Assembly (NCBI RefSeq): GCF_019977755.1
Contig: NZ_AP025144.1
Span: forward strand, 434,001 to 498,000
Length of the DNA: 64,000 bases
Direction: 5' to 3'
Source: Vibrio penaeicida
Lineage (GTDB): Bacteria > Pseudomonadota > Gammaproteobacteria > Enterobacterales > Vibrionaceae
How positions within the stretch are numbered: position 1 is the first letter of the stretch; each line of letters starts with the position of its first letter. Positions 1 through 9,499 of this stretch are shown here, one piece after another. The notes beneath the pieces are model-generated. The model did not search any database. It was given only the letters and a program-made list of their open reading frames with translations, and had not been told where the DNA came from. Both the position numbers and the translations under genes were made by a program.

Positions 1-1553
1 TTACAATTTCCGTCGTATTTCGCAGGCTTAGTGATGTCGATTTGGTAGTTAACACCATCAATGACATCGAAGTTGTACGTACGGAAGTCGTCCCAATCAA
101 TCAAACTTTGTGGTGCCGATGAAGCAGTATCAATTTGTTTGAATTGACCCGGTGAACATTCAAGCCACTCTTTCACCTCTTTACCCGTCACTTTGAGTGC
201 GACTAACGTGTTCGGGTACAAGTAAAGATCGGCGGCGTTTCTGAACGTCAACTCACCAGATTCCACTTCAGTAAAGTTGGCTGGATCGTTCTTTCTCCCA
301 CCCGCTTTGAACGGTGCTGCCGCTGAAAGTACTGGGATTCCGTCTAGATCAGGATCACCTTGTATAAAGCGTTCCACGTAATCTTTCTGAGCTAAGTTGA
401 CGATCTGAATAGTTGGGTCATCTTGAACCAATGCTAAAAAGCTGTACATCACATCGTTAGCTTTACCTATTGGCTGGTTTACAAAGTCGCGAGTGCCTTT
501 GTGATCGGCTTCTAACACCTTCACCATGTCTTTATCTGGTTCTGCTAGCGAGGTTTTGGATTTTTTATCGAAAATTGGACGCGCTTCGGCTTGTCCGTTC
601 GATACCTTCCAGCCTTCCCCATCTTTTTCTAAGACAAGATCCATGACACCTACGTGGCTACCCCAGCGACCAGGCATTACAGACACAACACCATTAATGG
701 TGCCTTTTTTATTGTCAACGCCTTGGAGGTTATCAAACCCTTTACCCGGAAATACAGAGTGAGCGTGACCGAATGCAATCGCATCAATGCCTTCGACTTC
801 AGATAAGTAGAGTGTTGAGTTTTCGGCCCCAAGCTTGTACGGGTCACTAGAAATACCGGAGTGTGGAATGGCAACAATGACGTCAGCGCCTTCAGCTTTC
901 ATCTTTGGTACCAATTCTTCAGCTGTTTCTTTTATGTCTTTGGCAAACACTTTGCCTTCAAGGTTCTTTTTGTCCCACACCATAATTTGTGGCGGAACGA
1001 AACCGATGTAGCCAACTTTGACTTCCTGAACATTGCCATCCACATCTTTGAAATTATGAGTTTTGATGATGTAAGGCGTGAAATAGTGCTCGCCTGTTTT
1101 TTTGTCGAATACGTTGGCACTGATGTATGGGAAGTTAGCATCATCAATGGTTTCCATTAGGAAATCCAAACCGTAGTTGAATTCATGGTTACCAATGTTG
1201 CCCACATCATAGTTCAACTGGTTCATGGCTTTATAAACAGGGTGAACTTCGCCTTTTTCGATCCCTTTGGCTGCCATGTAGTCCCCCATAGGGCTGCCTT
1301 GGATCAGATCACCGTTATCAACCAGAACGCTGTTCGTCACTTCTTGCTGAGCTTGCTTCACTAATGTAGCTGCACGGGTTAAGCCAATCTTTTGAGATGG
1401 CTTATCTTTGTAGTAATCATAATCCATCACATTAGTGTGAATGTCGGTGGTTTCAATGATTCTCAATTTAATGGTGTCAGCCATTGCTGGACCCGCAATG
1501 GTCAATAAGCCACCAAGGACCGCAATAGAAAGAGGTTTCACAGCCAGTTTCAT
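1..1553 (-). CDS. cpdB: 2',3'-cyclic-nucleotide 2'-phosphodiesterase / 3'-nucleotidase, 3' end cut by window
   Basis: Periplasmic enzyme that hydrolyses 2',3'-cyclic nucleotides and 3'-nucleotides for nucleotide salvage. Translation from the ATG at 1553 gives a signal peptide ([15 protein letters not shown]...AMA), then the metallophosphatase motifs TTDIHTN (Asp/His metal ligands), [22 protein letters not shown] and GHAHSVFPG, and the start of the C-terminal 5'-nucleotidase domain ([14 protein letters not shown]). About 517 residues are present; the family is usually near 650-660 residues, so the C-terminus lies outside the window. It is transcribed divergently from the sulfate operon across about 366 bases. 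Identification is from motifs and overall resemblance to CpdB. Confidence 0.93.
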   Translation of the reverse strand, partial: MKLAVKPLSIAVLGGLLTIAGPAMADTIKLRIIETTDIHTNVMDYDYYKDKPSQKIGLTRAATLVKQAQQEVTNSVLVDNGDLIQGSPMGDYMAAKGIEKGEVHPVYKAMNQLNYDVGNIGNHEFNYGLDFLMETIDDANFPYISANVFDKKTGEHYFTPYIIKTHNFKDVDGNVQEVKVGYIGFVPPQIMVWDKKNLEGKVFAKDIKETAEELVPKMKAEGADVIVAIPHSGISSDPYKLGAENSTLYLSEVEGIDAIAFGHAHSVFPGKGFDNLQGVDNKKGTINGVVSVMPGRWGSHVGVMDLVLEKDGEGWKVSNGQAEARPIFDKKSKTSLAEPDKDMVKVLEADHKGTRDFVNQPIGKANDVMYSFLALVQDDPTIQIVNLAQKDYVERFIQGDPDLDGIPVLSAAAPFKAGGRKNDPANFTEVESGELTFRNAADLYLYPNTLVALKVTGKEVKEWLECSPGQFKQIDTASSAPQSLIDWDDFRTYNFDVIDGVNYQIDITKPAKYDGNC

Positions 1554-1919
1554 GGTTTGCTCCAGAGTCATAAGACGAAAAGTAATAGGATGAAAATTGA
1601 CATGTCGAAATGTAACAAAAATCAATGAAACAAATTTGTCTTGCTTATGAATAGTGTGATCTGTGGCTAAGTTGGAAATGTCAAACTGTTAGCTATAAGC
1701 CAAATTTTCTATTGGTTTTGTAATTGATAATTCCCTTAAACCGCATCTTATAAATGCAATTGGGCGCAATATAGGGGGAGTTTTTTCACGAAATGAATAA
1801 ATTGCTCAATATTCATGTCTCATGCTTTTTTGTTCTTATCAACTTTTCGAATAAAAAATGAAATTTTAGAATTTCAGGTAATAACGGATGCTGGTCATAA
1901 TGCCATCATCACAGGAAAA
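1554..1919. promoter_or_regulatory. Divergent promoter region cpdB / cobA
   Basis: AT-rich stretch between the divergent cpdB and cobA starts. It must hold promoters for both, but no convincing CysB, CRP or sigma-54 site was recognised. An upstream in-frame ATG at 1815 exists for cobA, but the extra 35 residues it would add do not look like conserved protein and are probably leader sequence. Confidence 0.4.
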
Positions 1920-2795
1920 ATGATGATGAGCACCATGGCCGGTATAGACACACTGACGCAATTCCCAAATAAAAAGCCTCGCTTAGTGGCAGAACGTTCG
2001 AGTTCAGCTCGAAAAAGTAAGCTGCGTCCTGGCGAAGTTGCGTTAGTTGGCGCAGGTCCGGGTGATGCAGAGCTACTCACTTTAAAAGCACTGAACTACC
2101 TTCAACAAGCCGATGTCGTTCTTTACGACTATCTTGTTTCCGATGAAATCATGGAGTTGGTTCCTGATGACACGATATTGGTGTGCGTGGGAAAGCGTGC
2201 GGGTCACCACAGTGTTCCACAAGAGAAAACCAACCAGTTGCTGGTGGATTTTGCCCTTCAAGGCCACCGAGTCGTTCGCATTAAAGGTGGCGATCCATTT
2301 GTATTTGGTCGTGGTGGCGAAGAATTGGAAGTTTTATTTGAAGCGGGTGTGCCTTTTCAGGTGATTCCAGGCATTACTGCAGCTGCTGGCGCGACAGCGT
2401 ACGCAGGGATCCCATTGACGCATCGCGATTATGCGCAATCGGCAATGTTCATTACGGGCCATTTGAAAGCGGAAAGCGATCAAATGGACTGGTCAACGTT
2501 AGCTCGTGGAAATCAGACATTGGTTATCTACATGGGGTTAATGAAATCCAGCTACATACAAGAGCAATTGATCAAATTTGGTCGCGATGCTGAAACACCG
2601 ATTGCCATCATCGAACGTGGTACTCAATCCTGTCAGAAAGTATTCAAAGGCCAGCTAAACGAATTGGCAGATCTCGCCGTGCATGCGGAATCACCTTCTC
2701 TCATCGTAGTAGGGGAAGTGGTTAATCTGTCCAGCAAGTTGAGCTGGTTTGGTGAAAACCAACAAGATTTAGAGCCGGCAATGAGTTTTGCCTAA
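1920..2795 (+). CDS. cobA: Uroporphyrinogen-III C-methyltransferase (siroheme synthesis)
   Basis: SAM-dependent enzyme that methylates uroporphyrinogen III to precorrin-2, the first step to siroheme, the cofactor of sulfite reductase. Motifs in order: [54 protein letters not shown] and [20 protein letters not shown], all typical of the SUMT family. It is the stand-alone methyltransferase domain, without the CysG dehydrogenase/ferrochelatase half. An AGGA at 1913-1916 precedes three consecutive Met codons (1920, 1923, 1926); any could be the start, and 1923 or 1926 has better spacing. It leads the cysDN operon, which fits siroheme supply for sulfate assimilation. Confidence 0.93.
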   Translation: MMMSTMAGIDTLTQFPNKKPRLVAERSSSARKSKLRPGEVALVGAGPGDAELLTLKALNYLQQADVVLYDYLVSDEIMELVPDDTILVCVGKRAGHHSVPQEKTNQLLVDFALQGHRVVRIKGGDPFVFGRGGEELEVLFEAGVPFQVIPGITAAAGATAYAGIPLTHRDYAQSAMFITGHLKAESDQMDWSTLARGNQTLVIYMGLMKSSYIQEQLIKFGRDAETPIAIIERGTQSCQKVFKGQLNELADLAVHAESPSLIVVGEVVNLSSKLSWFGENQQDLEPAMSFA

Positions 2796-2823
2796 CTCTT
2801 GTTTGACTCTGAGCATATTTGAA

Positions 2824-2841
2824 AGCTCGTCGACGAGCCTT
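2824..2841 (+). repeat. Palindrome in cobA-cysD gap
   Basis: A perfect palindrome, GCTCGTCGACGAGC (2825-2838), lies 20-35 bases before the cysD start. It could fold in the mRNA or serve as an operator. No T-run follows, so it is not a terminator. Confidence 0.35.
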
Positions 2842-2858
2842 AAAGGAAGCAAAAGAAA

Positions 2859-3767
2859 ATGGATCAACAACGATTAACTCACTTACAACAGCTAGAAGCG
2901 GAGAGCATTCATATCATCCGTGAAGTGGCTGCTGAGTTTGATAACCCCGTCATGATGTACTCCATCGGTAAAGATTCATCGGTGATGCTGCATTTAGCAC
3001 GTAAAGCGTTCTACCCAGGGAAAATTCCTTTCCCATTGTTGCACGTCGATACCGACTGGAAATTCCGCGAAATGATTGAGTTTCGCGATCGCACAGCAGA
3101 AAAATACGGATTCGATCTTTTGGTTCACAAGAACCCAGAAGGTCTGGCAATGGGCGTTGGTCCGTTCACTCACGGTTCTTCAAAGCACACCGATATCATG
3201 AAAACTCAGGGCTTGAAACAAGCGCTGAACAAATATGGTTTTGATGCGGCGTTTGGCGGTGCTCGTCGTGATGAAGAGAAATCACGTGCGAAAGAGCGTG
3301 TGTATTCTTTCCGTGACAAAAACCACACATGGGACCCGAAAAATCAGCGTCCTGAGCTTTGGAAAACTTACAACGGTCAAGTAAACAAAGGGGAAAGCAT
3401 TCGTGTATTCCCACTTTCAAACTGGACCGAGTTGGACATTTGGCAATACATCTACCTAGAGAATATTGAAATCGTTCCATTGTACCTAGCAGACAAACGC
3501 CCTGTTGTAGAGCGTGATGGCATGCTGATCATGGTTGATGATGAACGTATGGAAATTGCAGCAGATGAAAAAGTAGAAGAGCGTAACGTTCGTTTCCGTA
3601 CTTTGGGTTGTTACCCGCTGACAGGCGCAATCGAATCTGAAGCGACTACGCTTCCGGAAATTATCGAAGAGATGCTAGTAGCAACATCGAGTGAACGTCA
3701 AGGACGTGCGATCGACCACGATCAGTCAGGATCGATGGAACTTAAGAAACGTCAAGGCTACTTCTAA
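2859..3767 (+). CDS. cysD: Sulfate adenylyltransferase subunit 2 (CysD)
   Basis: Catalytic subunit of ATP sulfurylase, which makes adenosine 5'-phosphosulfate (APS) from ATP and sulfate with CysN. The 302-residue length is standard. The PP-loop ATP-pyrophosphatase motif [17 protein letters not shown] is near residues 32-48, followed by [24 protein letters not shown] and the family C-terminus KKRQGYF. A good ribosome-binding site (AAAGGAAGC) precedes ATG 2859, and cysN begins 17 bases downstream, so the two are co-translated. Confidence 0.98.
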   Translation: MDQQRLTHLQQLEAESIHIIREVAAEFDNPVMMYSIGKDSSVMLHLARKAFYPGKIPFPLLHVDTDWKFREMIEFRDRTAEKYGFDLLVHKNPEGLAMGVGPFTHGSSKHTDIMKTQGLKQALNKYGFDAAFGGARRDEEKSRAKERVYSFRDKNHTWDPKNQRPELWKTYNGQVNKGESIRVFPLSNWTELDIWQYIYLENIEIVPLYLADKRPVVERDGMLIMVDDERMEIAADEKVEERNVRFRTLGCYPLTGAIESEATTLPEIIEEMLVATSSERQGRAIDHDQSGSMELKKRQGYF

Positions 3768-3784
3768 ATCTAAGGAAAGAAAAC

Positions 3785-5212
3785 ATGAACAGTGCTGTTG
3801 AAGCTCAATTAGCAGAGTTGGGGATCGAAGGATACCTCAATGAACACCAACACAAATCTCTACTTAGATTCCTGACTTGTGGTTCAGTAGATGATGGTAA
3901 AAGTACATTAATCGGTCGCTTGCTGCATGATTCTAAGCAAATTTATGAAGATCAGTTAGCCGCCGTTCACTCAGACAGCCAGCGTGTAGGGACAACAGGT
4001 GAAAAGCCTGACTTGGCTCTATTGGTTGACGGTCTGCAGGCAGAGCGTGAGCAAGGGATCACCATCGATGTAGCGTACCGCTATTTTTCGACTCAGAAGC
4101 GTAAGTTCATTATCGCGGATACTCCGGGACATGAGCAATACACTCGTAACATGGCGACAGGTGCATCAACGTGTGATGTGGCCGTTATCCTTGTGGATGC
4201 ACGTAAAGGCATTTTGGATCAAACGCGTCGTCACTCGTTTATTTCTAGCCTTCTTGGTATTCGTCATTTCATCGTAGCGGTGAACAAGATGGACTTGGTT
4301 GAATTCTCGCAAGATCGTTACGAGCAAATCAAACAAGAATACTTGGATTTCTCTAAGAAGCTTGAAAGCAATATCGATATCCAGCTGATTCCTATTTCAG
4401 CACTGGAAGGCGATAACGTGGTAGACAAGAGCCAGCCTATGAGTTGGTACGAAGGTCCATCACTGCTTGAGCTACTTGAAGATGTTGACGTAGACCAAGA
4501 AAGAGGCGACGGCGAATTCCGTTTCCCTGTTCAATACGTGAACCGTCCTAATCTCGATTTCCGTGGTTTCGCGGGCACGGTATCTTCAGGTTCGATTTCT
4601 GTAGGTGATGCGATTCGTGCTCTTCCTTCAGGTAAAACCTCGAAGGTGGAAAGCATTGTTACGTTCGATGGCAACTTAGAATCTGCGCAAGCGGGTCTAG
4701 CCGTAACATTGACCTTAGAAGATGAAATCGACATTAGCCGTGGCGACTTGATTGTGCTTGAGAAAGCCAACATCGATTCAACGAACCGTATTTTGGCGGA
4801 TGTTGTATGGATGACGGAAGAGCCACTTAAGCCGGGCAAAGATTACGACGTCAAGATAGCGGGTAAGAAAACGGTTGGTCAGGTTGAAGCGATTCAATAT
4901 CAATATGACATCAACAACCTATCTAAGCATGACGCACAAGAAGTACCGCTAAATGGTATTGCTGCATGTGAGTGGTCTCTGAATGAGACTGTTGCTTTAG
5001 ATGCTTACCAAGACTGCGCTGATACAGGTGGCTTTATTATCATTGACCGTCTAACCAATGTCACCGTTGGTGCTGGTCTGATTCGTGAGCGTTTAAGTGA
5101 AACTGAAGTACAAGCGGGCGATTTCTCTGCCTTTGAGCTTGAACTGAATGCTTTAGTTCGTAAGCATTTCCCTCACTGGGATGCGAAAGACTTAAGCAAA
5201 TTGCTTAAATAG
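3785..5212 (+). CDS. cysN: Sulfate adenylyltransferase subunit 1 (CysN GTPase)
   Basis: GTPase subunit of ATP sulfurylase; GTP hydrolysis drives APS formation by CysD. It has translation-factor-type GTPase motifs: GSVDDGKST (P-loop, about residues 33-41), [17 protein letters not shown] (G3) and NKMDLV (G4), followed by EF-Tu-like beta-barrel domains. The 475-residue length fits a CysN without the fused CysC domain; APS kinase is the separate gene at 7056. The RBS AAGGAAAGAAAAC lies before ATG 3785. Confidence 0.98.
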   Translation: MNSAVEAQLAELGIEGYLNEHQHKSLLRFLTCGSVDDGKSTLIGRLLHDSKQIYEDQLAAVHSDSQRVGTTGEKPDLALLVDGLQAEREQGITIDVAYRYFSTQKRKFIIADTPGHEQYTRNMATGASTCDVAVILVDARKGILDQTRRHSFISSLLGIRHFIVAVNKMDLVEFSQDRYEQIKQEYLDFSKKLESNIDIQLIPISALEGDNVVDKSQPMSWYEGPSLLELLEDVDVDQERGDGEFRFPVQYVNRPNLDFRGFAGTVSSGSISVGDAIRALPSGKTSKVESIVTFDGNLESAQAGLAVTLTLEDEIDISRGDLIVLEKANIDSTNRILADVVWMTEEPLKPGKDYDVKIAGKKTVGQVEAIQYQYDINNLSKHDAQEVPLNGIAACEWSLNETVALDAYQDCADTGGFIIIDRLTNVTVGAGLIRERLSETEVQAGDFSAFELELNALVRKHFPHWDAKDLSKLLK

Positions 5213-5238
5213 AAGCTCAAGGGTGAAAGCCCTTAAAT

Positions 5239-5265
5239 AAGGGAGCGACAACGCTCCCTTACTTT
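5239..5265 (+). terminator. Hairpin after cysN
   Basis: A perfect 9-bp stem (AAGGGAGCG / CGCTCCCTT, 5239-5247 and 5252-5260) with a 4-base loop, followed by ACTTTTC. The short T-run suggests partial termination or mRNA stabilisation inside the cys operon rather than a full stop, because the next operon gene follows only 16 bases later. Confidence 0.6.
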
Positions 5266-5281
5266 TCTCAGAGAGTAGGGT

Positions 5282-7006
5282 ATGTGGGAACAAGGATTTG
5301 TATTAGCGGTGTTACTTGGCATCGTGACCTGTTTATTGGTCACGCGCATTAAGCCGAGTATTATTTTTGCTGGTGCGGCATTTCTCGCTTATATGGCTGG
5401 ACTGAGCGACATCACCGAGATCGCCGCAAACTTTACTAACTCATCATTACTGACATTAGTGCTATTGATACTGGTGTCTTGTGCGCTGGAAAAATCTCGC
5501 TTAATCAGCTGGGTAAGCCGCCATATCTCAGAAGGACGTTTGGGATCGGTAGTGGCAAAGCTGGGGATTTCGACTGCGTTGCTTTCGTCGTTTACCAACA
5601 ATACCGCGGTTGTAGTGTCATTGATTGGTGCGATAAAGCGCAATCAACAACATTCACCATCGCGATTGTTGATTCCTCTCAGCTATGCCGCGATTTTAGG
5701 CGGAACGCTGACATTGATCGGCACGTCGACAAACCTGATCATCAACAGTTTTGTGGAAGATGCAGGTTTACCGAGTTTAAACTTTTTTACCCCAACGATG
5801 ATCGGCTTGTCGGTCTTGGTTGGTGGCATGTTGATCCTGATTCCGTTGAGCTATCTTCTTCCGAATCATGAAGATCATTCTCAAGACGATTTACCTTATT
5901 TCTTAGAAGCGATAGTAGAGCCAGGCTCTCCATTAGTGGGTAGAACCATTGCTGAAAATAATCTGCGTGCCTTAAGAAAGCTGTTTTTGGCTGAAGTGAT
6001 ACGCGATGGTGAAACTACCGCCTCAGTTGACCCTGATTTTGTGCTGCAAGCAAAAGATCGCCTGCTGTTTTGTGGCGATGTAGAAAGCGTCGCTACATTA
6101 CAGGAAATTCAGGGGTTGAAGCTGTTTGGTCAGCACCATCTTAACGGGCAAAGCTTTCTGGAGGTGGTTGTCAGCTCTTCTGCATCTATCTGCAATAAAA
6201 CACTGAAATCTTCGCAATTCCGTGACCGTTTTGATGCCGTAGTGGTGGCCATTCGCCGTGGTCATGAGCGATTAGAGGGTGGGCTAGGCAACGTACGTTT
6301 GACTGCGGGTGACACATTAGTGCTCGTTCCCGGTAAACGCTTTGAAGCAGAAAGACGAACACACAGCAGAGAATTTGTACTGGTTAACGACCTTGATTCC
6401 ACTGCAAGGTTGGATTCGAATAAATCCACTATGGTACTGCTCGGTTTTGCGAGTGTGATTGGTTTAGCGCTACTGGAAGTGCTTCCATTGCTGAAAGGCT
6501 TAGCAGGTTACTTACTGGTATTACTTGCGGCTGGCACCGTAACGTTTAACGAGCTCAGAAGACGTTTTCCTACCGATATCGTGGTGATTGTGGGCAGCGC
6601 ATTGACGATTGCTCAACTCATGATGTCGTCGGGCTTGTCGGTGAGGCTGGGGGACATGTTCATTGAAGCGTTCAATGGATGGGGTGTGTTTGGCGCATTG
6701 GTCGCAACCTACTTACTCACATTGGTACTGACAGAGCTCATTACAAACAACGCCGCCGCTGCGCTCGCGTTCCCATTAGGGTACAGCATGGCGATTGGTT
6801 ATGGGGTCGACCCGATGCCATTCATTATGGCGGTGTTATTTGGGGCAAGTGCCAGCTTTATTTCGCCATACGGTTATCAAACCAATTTATTGGTGTACAG
6901 CGTAGGCAATTATCACATAACGGATTATTTGCGGGTTGGCTTACCTATTTCACTGGTGTATTCAGCTCTAGTGCTGACGCTGATCCCTTACTTTTTTCCA
7001 TTTTAA
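5282..7006 (+). CDS. SLC13-family permease with two RCK_C domains (probable sulfate transporter)
   Basis: Polytopic inner-membrane anion/sodium symporter-type protein of 574 residues. N- and C-terminal halves each carry several hydrophobic segments with the SLC13-type signatures FTNNTAVVVSLIG and LTELITNNAAAALAFPLG. The middle (about 210-370) holds two soluble TrkA-C/RCK_C-like domains (EAIVEPGSPLVGRTIAE..., and EVVVSSSASICNKTL...). It lies between cysN and cysC in the same direction, so sulfate is the likely substrate, by context. This layout replaces the cysTWA ABC importer seen in enterics. Substrate is inferred; family is clear. Confidence 0.9.
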   Translation: MWEQGFVLAVLLGIVTCLLVTRIKPSIIFAGAAFLAYMAGLSDITEIAANFTNSSLLTLVLLILVSCALEKSRLISWVSRHISEGRLGSVVAKLGISTALLSSFTNNTAVVVSLIGAIKRNQQHSPSRLLIPLSYAAILGGTLTLIGTSTNLIINSFVEDAGLPSLNFFTPTMIGLSVLVGGMLILIPLSYLLPNHEDHSQDDLPYFLEAIVEPGSPLVGRTIAENNLRALRKLFLAEVIRDGETTASVDPDFVLQAKDRLLFCGDVESVATLQEIQGLKLFGQHHLNGQSFLEVVVSSSASICNKTLKSSQFRDRFDAVVVAIRRGHERLEGGLGNVRLTAGDTLVLVPGKRFEAERRTHSREFVLVNDLDSTARLDSNKSTMVLLGFASVIGLALLEVLPLLKGLAGYLLVLLAAGTVTFNELRRRFPTDIVVIVGSALTIAQLMMSSGLSVRLGDMFIEAFNGWGVFGALVATYLLTLVLTELITNNAAAALAFPLGYSMAIGYGVDPMPFIMAVLFGASASFISPYGYQTNLLVYSVGNYHITDYLRVGLPISLVYSALVLTLIPYFFPF

Positions 7007-7055
7007 GTCCACAGCCTAAGATTGGGTGTGGCGGTTTATAAAGGACTGAACGACT

Positions 7056-7673
7056 ATGACAACAGCAACCGTGCAACGCGATGAAAACGTCGTATGGCAT
7101 CAGCATTCGGTAAGTAAGGCTTCGCGTGCTAACCAAAAAAATCAACAGCCAGCGGTGCTGTGGTTTACGGGATTATCGGGTGCAGGTAAATCAACTGTCG
7201 CTGGTGCACTGGAAGTGAAATTAGCGGAATTGGGTTATCACACTTACCTGTTGGATGGTGACAACGTTCGACACGGGTTATGTAGCGATTTGGGTTTTTC
7301 ATCACAAGATCGCCGCGAAAACATTCGTCGTATTGGCGAGCTAGCAAAATTAATGGCTGATGCTGGTTTGATTGTGCTGTCTGCGTTTATTTCACCGCAT
7401 CGTGCTGAGCGCCAAATGGTTCGCACAATGCTCGACGAAGGCGAGTTCCTTGAGGTATTCGTAAATACTTCTTTAGATGTGTGTGAGCAGCGAGATCCTA
7501 AAGGTCTTTATAAGAAGGCTCGTGCTGGTGAAATCAAAAACTTCACAGGTATTGATTCTGAATATGAAACGCCAGAAAACCCTGAAATTGATTTGCCAGC
7601 TGGTGAGAAGAGCATCGATGAACTGGTTGAATTGTGTTTAGCTGATCTAAGAAGCCGCGGCATCATTAAGTAA
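7056..7673 (+). CDS. cysC: Adenylylsulfate kinase (CysC)
   Basis: Phosphorylates APS to PAPS, the second activation step of sulfate assimilation. The P-loop [14 protein letters not shown] is at about residues 39-52, then [43 protein letters not shown] and the [22 protein letters not shown] region, all typical of CysC. The 205-residue length is standard. It ends the sulfate operon, 50 bases after the permease, and is followed by a strong terminator. Confidence 0.98.
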   Translation: MTTATVQRDENVVWHQHSVSKASRANQKNQQPAVLWFTGLSGAGKSTVAGALEVKLAELGYHTYLLDGDNVRHGLCSDLGFSSQDRRENIRRIGELAKLMADAGLIVLSAFISPHRAERQMVRTMLDEGEFLEVFVNTSLDVCEQRDPKGLYKKARAGEIKNFTGIDSEYETPENPEIDLPAGEKSIDELVELCLADLRSRGIIK

Positions 7674-7725
7674 GCCACTTTTAGAAATAAATAGCTTAGA
7701 CATCGATAGCTTAGATACAGAAAGT

Positions 7726-7757
7726 AAAAAGGGAATCACTCAGTGATTCCCTTTTTT
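7726..7757 (+). terminator. Rho-independent terminator after cysC
   Basis: A long stem formed by AAAAAGGGAATCAC and GTGATTCCCTTTTTT around a TCA loop, ending in a six-T tract. It is A/T-symmetric, so it could also end the convergent minus-strand gene at 7799-8692. Confidence 0.9.
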
Positions 7758-7798
7758 GATTTTAGTGTTCCGGCTTTAAGAGTCAGTTCATAAGCGAG

Positions 7799-8692
7799 CT
7801 ATACACTTTGATTAACGTGACTGCCTGCTTCTGTTTGGACGGTGAATTTTTGTGCCAATAGCGCCATAAGTTGGTCGTAATAGTTGGAATTGGGTTTGTT
7901 ACCTAATAAGCGGCAAAGTTCATCGCCCGTTGGTGTAAAGCGGTAGTAGAGCAAGCGGATGCCTTTGTTCATTGGCTGAAGTGCTATCTGTTTACCTTGA
8001 TAGCTTATTAGCAGAGCAGGGTCGAAATCCACTTCACCTGACTCTAACTCCGTACCGAGCACTAATCCGAGCTCTATCAAATGCAACAAACTGGAGTATG
8101 GAAGCTGATAGGTCCCCATGTTGACGACCGTGGTATTTTCCTTTTTGTAGAACCCTAAAAAACCCTCTTTCGACTTAAAACCGAGCAGCAGTTTTTTGCT
8201 GTTATCGCTGCCAAAGCTACACGCTAATGATGCAGCGCGTTGTAGGTTTTGAGCTTCTTTTGGCGACATGTCTTTTAGAACTTGAAGGGCTTTCATAGAC
8301 GTTGAGCCCGGGTTGGTGATTTCACGCTTAAGGACTTGGCTCCACAACTTTTGCATTGAGGAGTTGTGAATGTCTTGCGCCATATCGAAGAAACGGTATA
8401 GCCAATCGGCATCGGGCTCACCTGCGGTTTCGTTATTGCAGCTGTCGTGCGCAAACTTAAGAATTTTCTCTAAGTTCTTTTGGCGTTGCTCTTGGCGTTT
8501 CTTCTGGCGACTGATGGCTCGTTCAATAGCAGATGTTTCAGGCGGCTCGTCTTCTAATAAGGCATCCAACTGATGTACCTGAGCGATTTGAATCACTCGG
8601 CTTGCACTGTCGCGTATAAACGTCTTCTTTTTATTGGATGTGCCTTTCGTGTTGGCTTGTTCTATAACTACAGGCTTTTTGTCGTCTGCCAT
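7799..8692 (-). CDS. TIGR03899-type conserved protein of unknown function
   Basis: A 297-residue soluble protein with no signal peptide. It has a basic N-terminus, a charged coiled-coil-like stretch (about 60-85, RQKKRQEQRQKNLEK), then a core with DWLYRFFDMAQDIHNSSMQKLWSQVLKREI and a C-terminal region ending near LLAQKFTVQTE. I recognise the overall pattern as the uncharacterised TIGR03899 family of Vibrio and relatives; function is unknown. It is convergent with cysC and monocistronic. Confidence 0.75.
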   Translation of the reverse strand: MADDKKPVVIEQANTKGTSNKKKTFIRDSASRVIQIAQVHQLDALLEDEPPETSAIERAISRQKKRQEQRQKNLEKILKFAHDSCNNETAGEPDADWLYRFFDMAQDIHNSSMQKLWSQVLKREITNPGSTSMKALQVLKDMSPKEAQNLQRAASLACSFGSDNSKKLLLGFKSKEGFLGFYKKENTTVVNMGTYQLPYSSLLHLIELGLVLGTELESGEVDFDPALLISYQGKQIALQPMNKGIRLLYYRFTPTGDELCRLLGNKPNSNYYDQLMALLAQKFTVQTEAGSHVNQSV

Positions 8693-8846
8693 TGATTCGA
8701 TTCCAAATAAAGTTTAAGTGCTCGATTACTATACTAAAGTGGCTTTCCAGCCCGAGTCCAGCAAACTTAATGGAATTTTATCAAGATTTTGACTATTCCT
8801 AATGATAACGATTTGTTAAAATTGTTGCGAGTATATTGGAGGTGAT

Positions 8847-8951
8847 ATGCAGGAGATGAAAGGGGTAAAGCTTAGAAAGCATGTATCAATTGCGTTGTTG
8901 CTTTTGATCTATATTGCAGTGTTAGCCTACCTTTCTAAATTCATTGTTTAG
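8847..8951 (+). CDS. 34-residue single-pass membrane miniprotein
   Basis: Too short for usual gene finders. ATG 8847 is preceded by a near-ideal Shine-Dalgarno sequence (TTGGAGGTGAT). The peptide has a basic N-terminus (MQEMKGVKLRKH), one hydrophobic segment of about 20 residues (VSIALLLLIYIAVLAYL) and a short tail, SKFIV, which gives a typical positive-inside miniprotein topology. It stands alone between a divergent minus-strand gene and the convergent zinc operon end. Function is unknown; the strong RBS plus clean topology is the argument that it is real. Confidence 0.6.
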   Translation: MQEMKGVKLRKHVSIALLLLIYIAVLAYLSKFIV

Positions 8952-8981
8952 CAGGCAGACTAACATTCCTATTTTAGCGGC

Positions 8982-9482
8982 TTAAGCGTCGTCGTACTCT
9001 TCTATTTCAATTCCTTCAATCAAATAGCCTGTCTCAGCCAAATCGGAATTGATGGTCTCAGTTTTCAACGTTCCTACCACGTAAATGACATCCCACAGTT
9101 GATGTATCGGAGCACCTTTTTCAAACTTCACGTAGATAATTTGGTTTGGTGGCGGTGGCGGGACATGAACACAAGCGCCGAAGTAGGGAACCAATAAGAA
9201 CTCTGTCACCTTTTTATCGTCGCCTTCTAAGGGGATAACAAAGCCTGGGATTTTCACTTTGCTGCCATTCAATTCTGGGCGAACGCTGCCCACTTTGGAT
9301 TGACGAACAACGTCTGTGTTGTGATCCGCAACCGGCATCCCTCCAGCTGTAAATTGCTTTCTTTCGTTCTCTGGGATGAGATCAATCCAGTCCAGGGTTA
9401 ATGTTTCTACAGTCACTTTGTCTGCGTATGCGGGAGCCATAAAGCTCAAGGCGCAGCAAAGGATGAGTAGGATTTTTTTCAT
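8982..9482 (-). CDS. DUF3299 periplasmic protein of the zinc operon
   Basis: A 166-residue exported protein with a signal peptide (MKKILLILCCALSFMAPAYA). The core has the DUF3299 pattern: GSKVKIPGFVIPLE...VTEFLLVPYFGACVHVPPPP, with a single Cys and His in the FGACVH motif, then NQIIYVKFEKG. It is the last gene of the operon, 17 bases after the ABC permease. The family often accompanies MacB/FtsX-type ABC systems. A role as an accessory periplasmic factor for metal handling is inferred from context only. Confidence 0.85.
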   Translation of the reverse strand: MKKILLILCCALSFMAPAYADKVTVETLTLDWIDLIPENERKQFTAGGMPVADHNTDVVRQSKVGSVRPELNGSKVKIPGFVIPLEGDDKKVTEFLLVPYFGACVHVPPPPPNQIIYVKFEKGAPIHQLWDVIYVVGTLKTETINSDLAETGYLIEGIEIEEYDDA

Positions 9483-9499
9483 CTTATATCCTTATATCC

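Noticed and set aside
861..1160. 99-codon plus-strand frame
   Set aside because: It is the complement of cpdB, which has clear phosphoesterase motifs.
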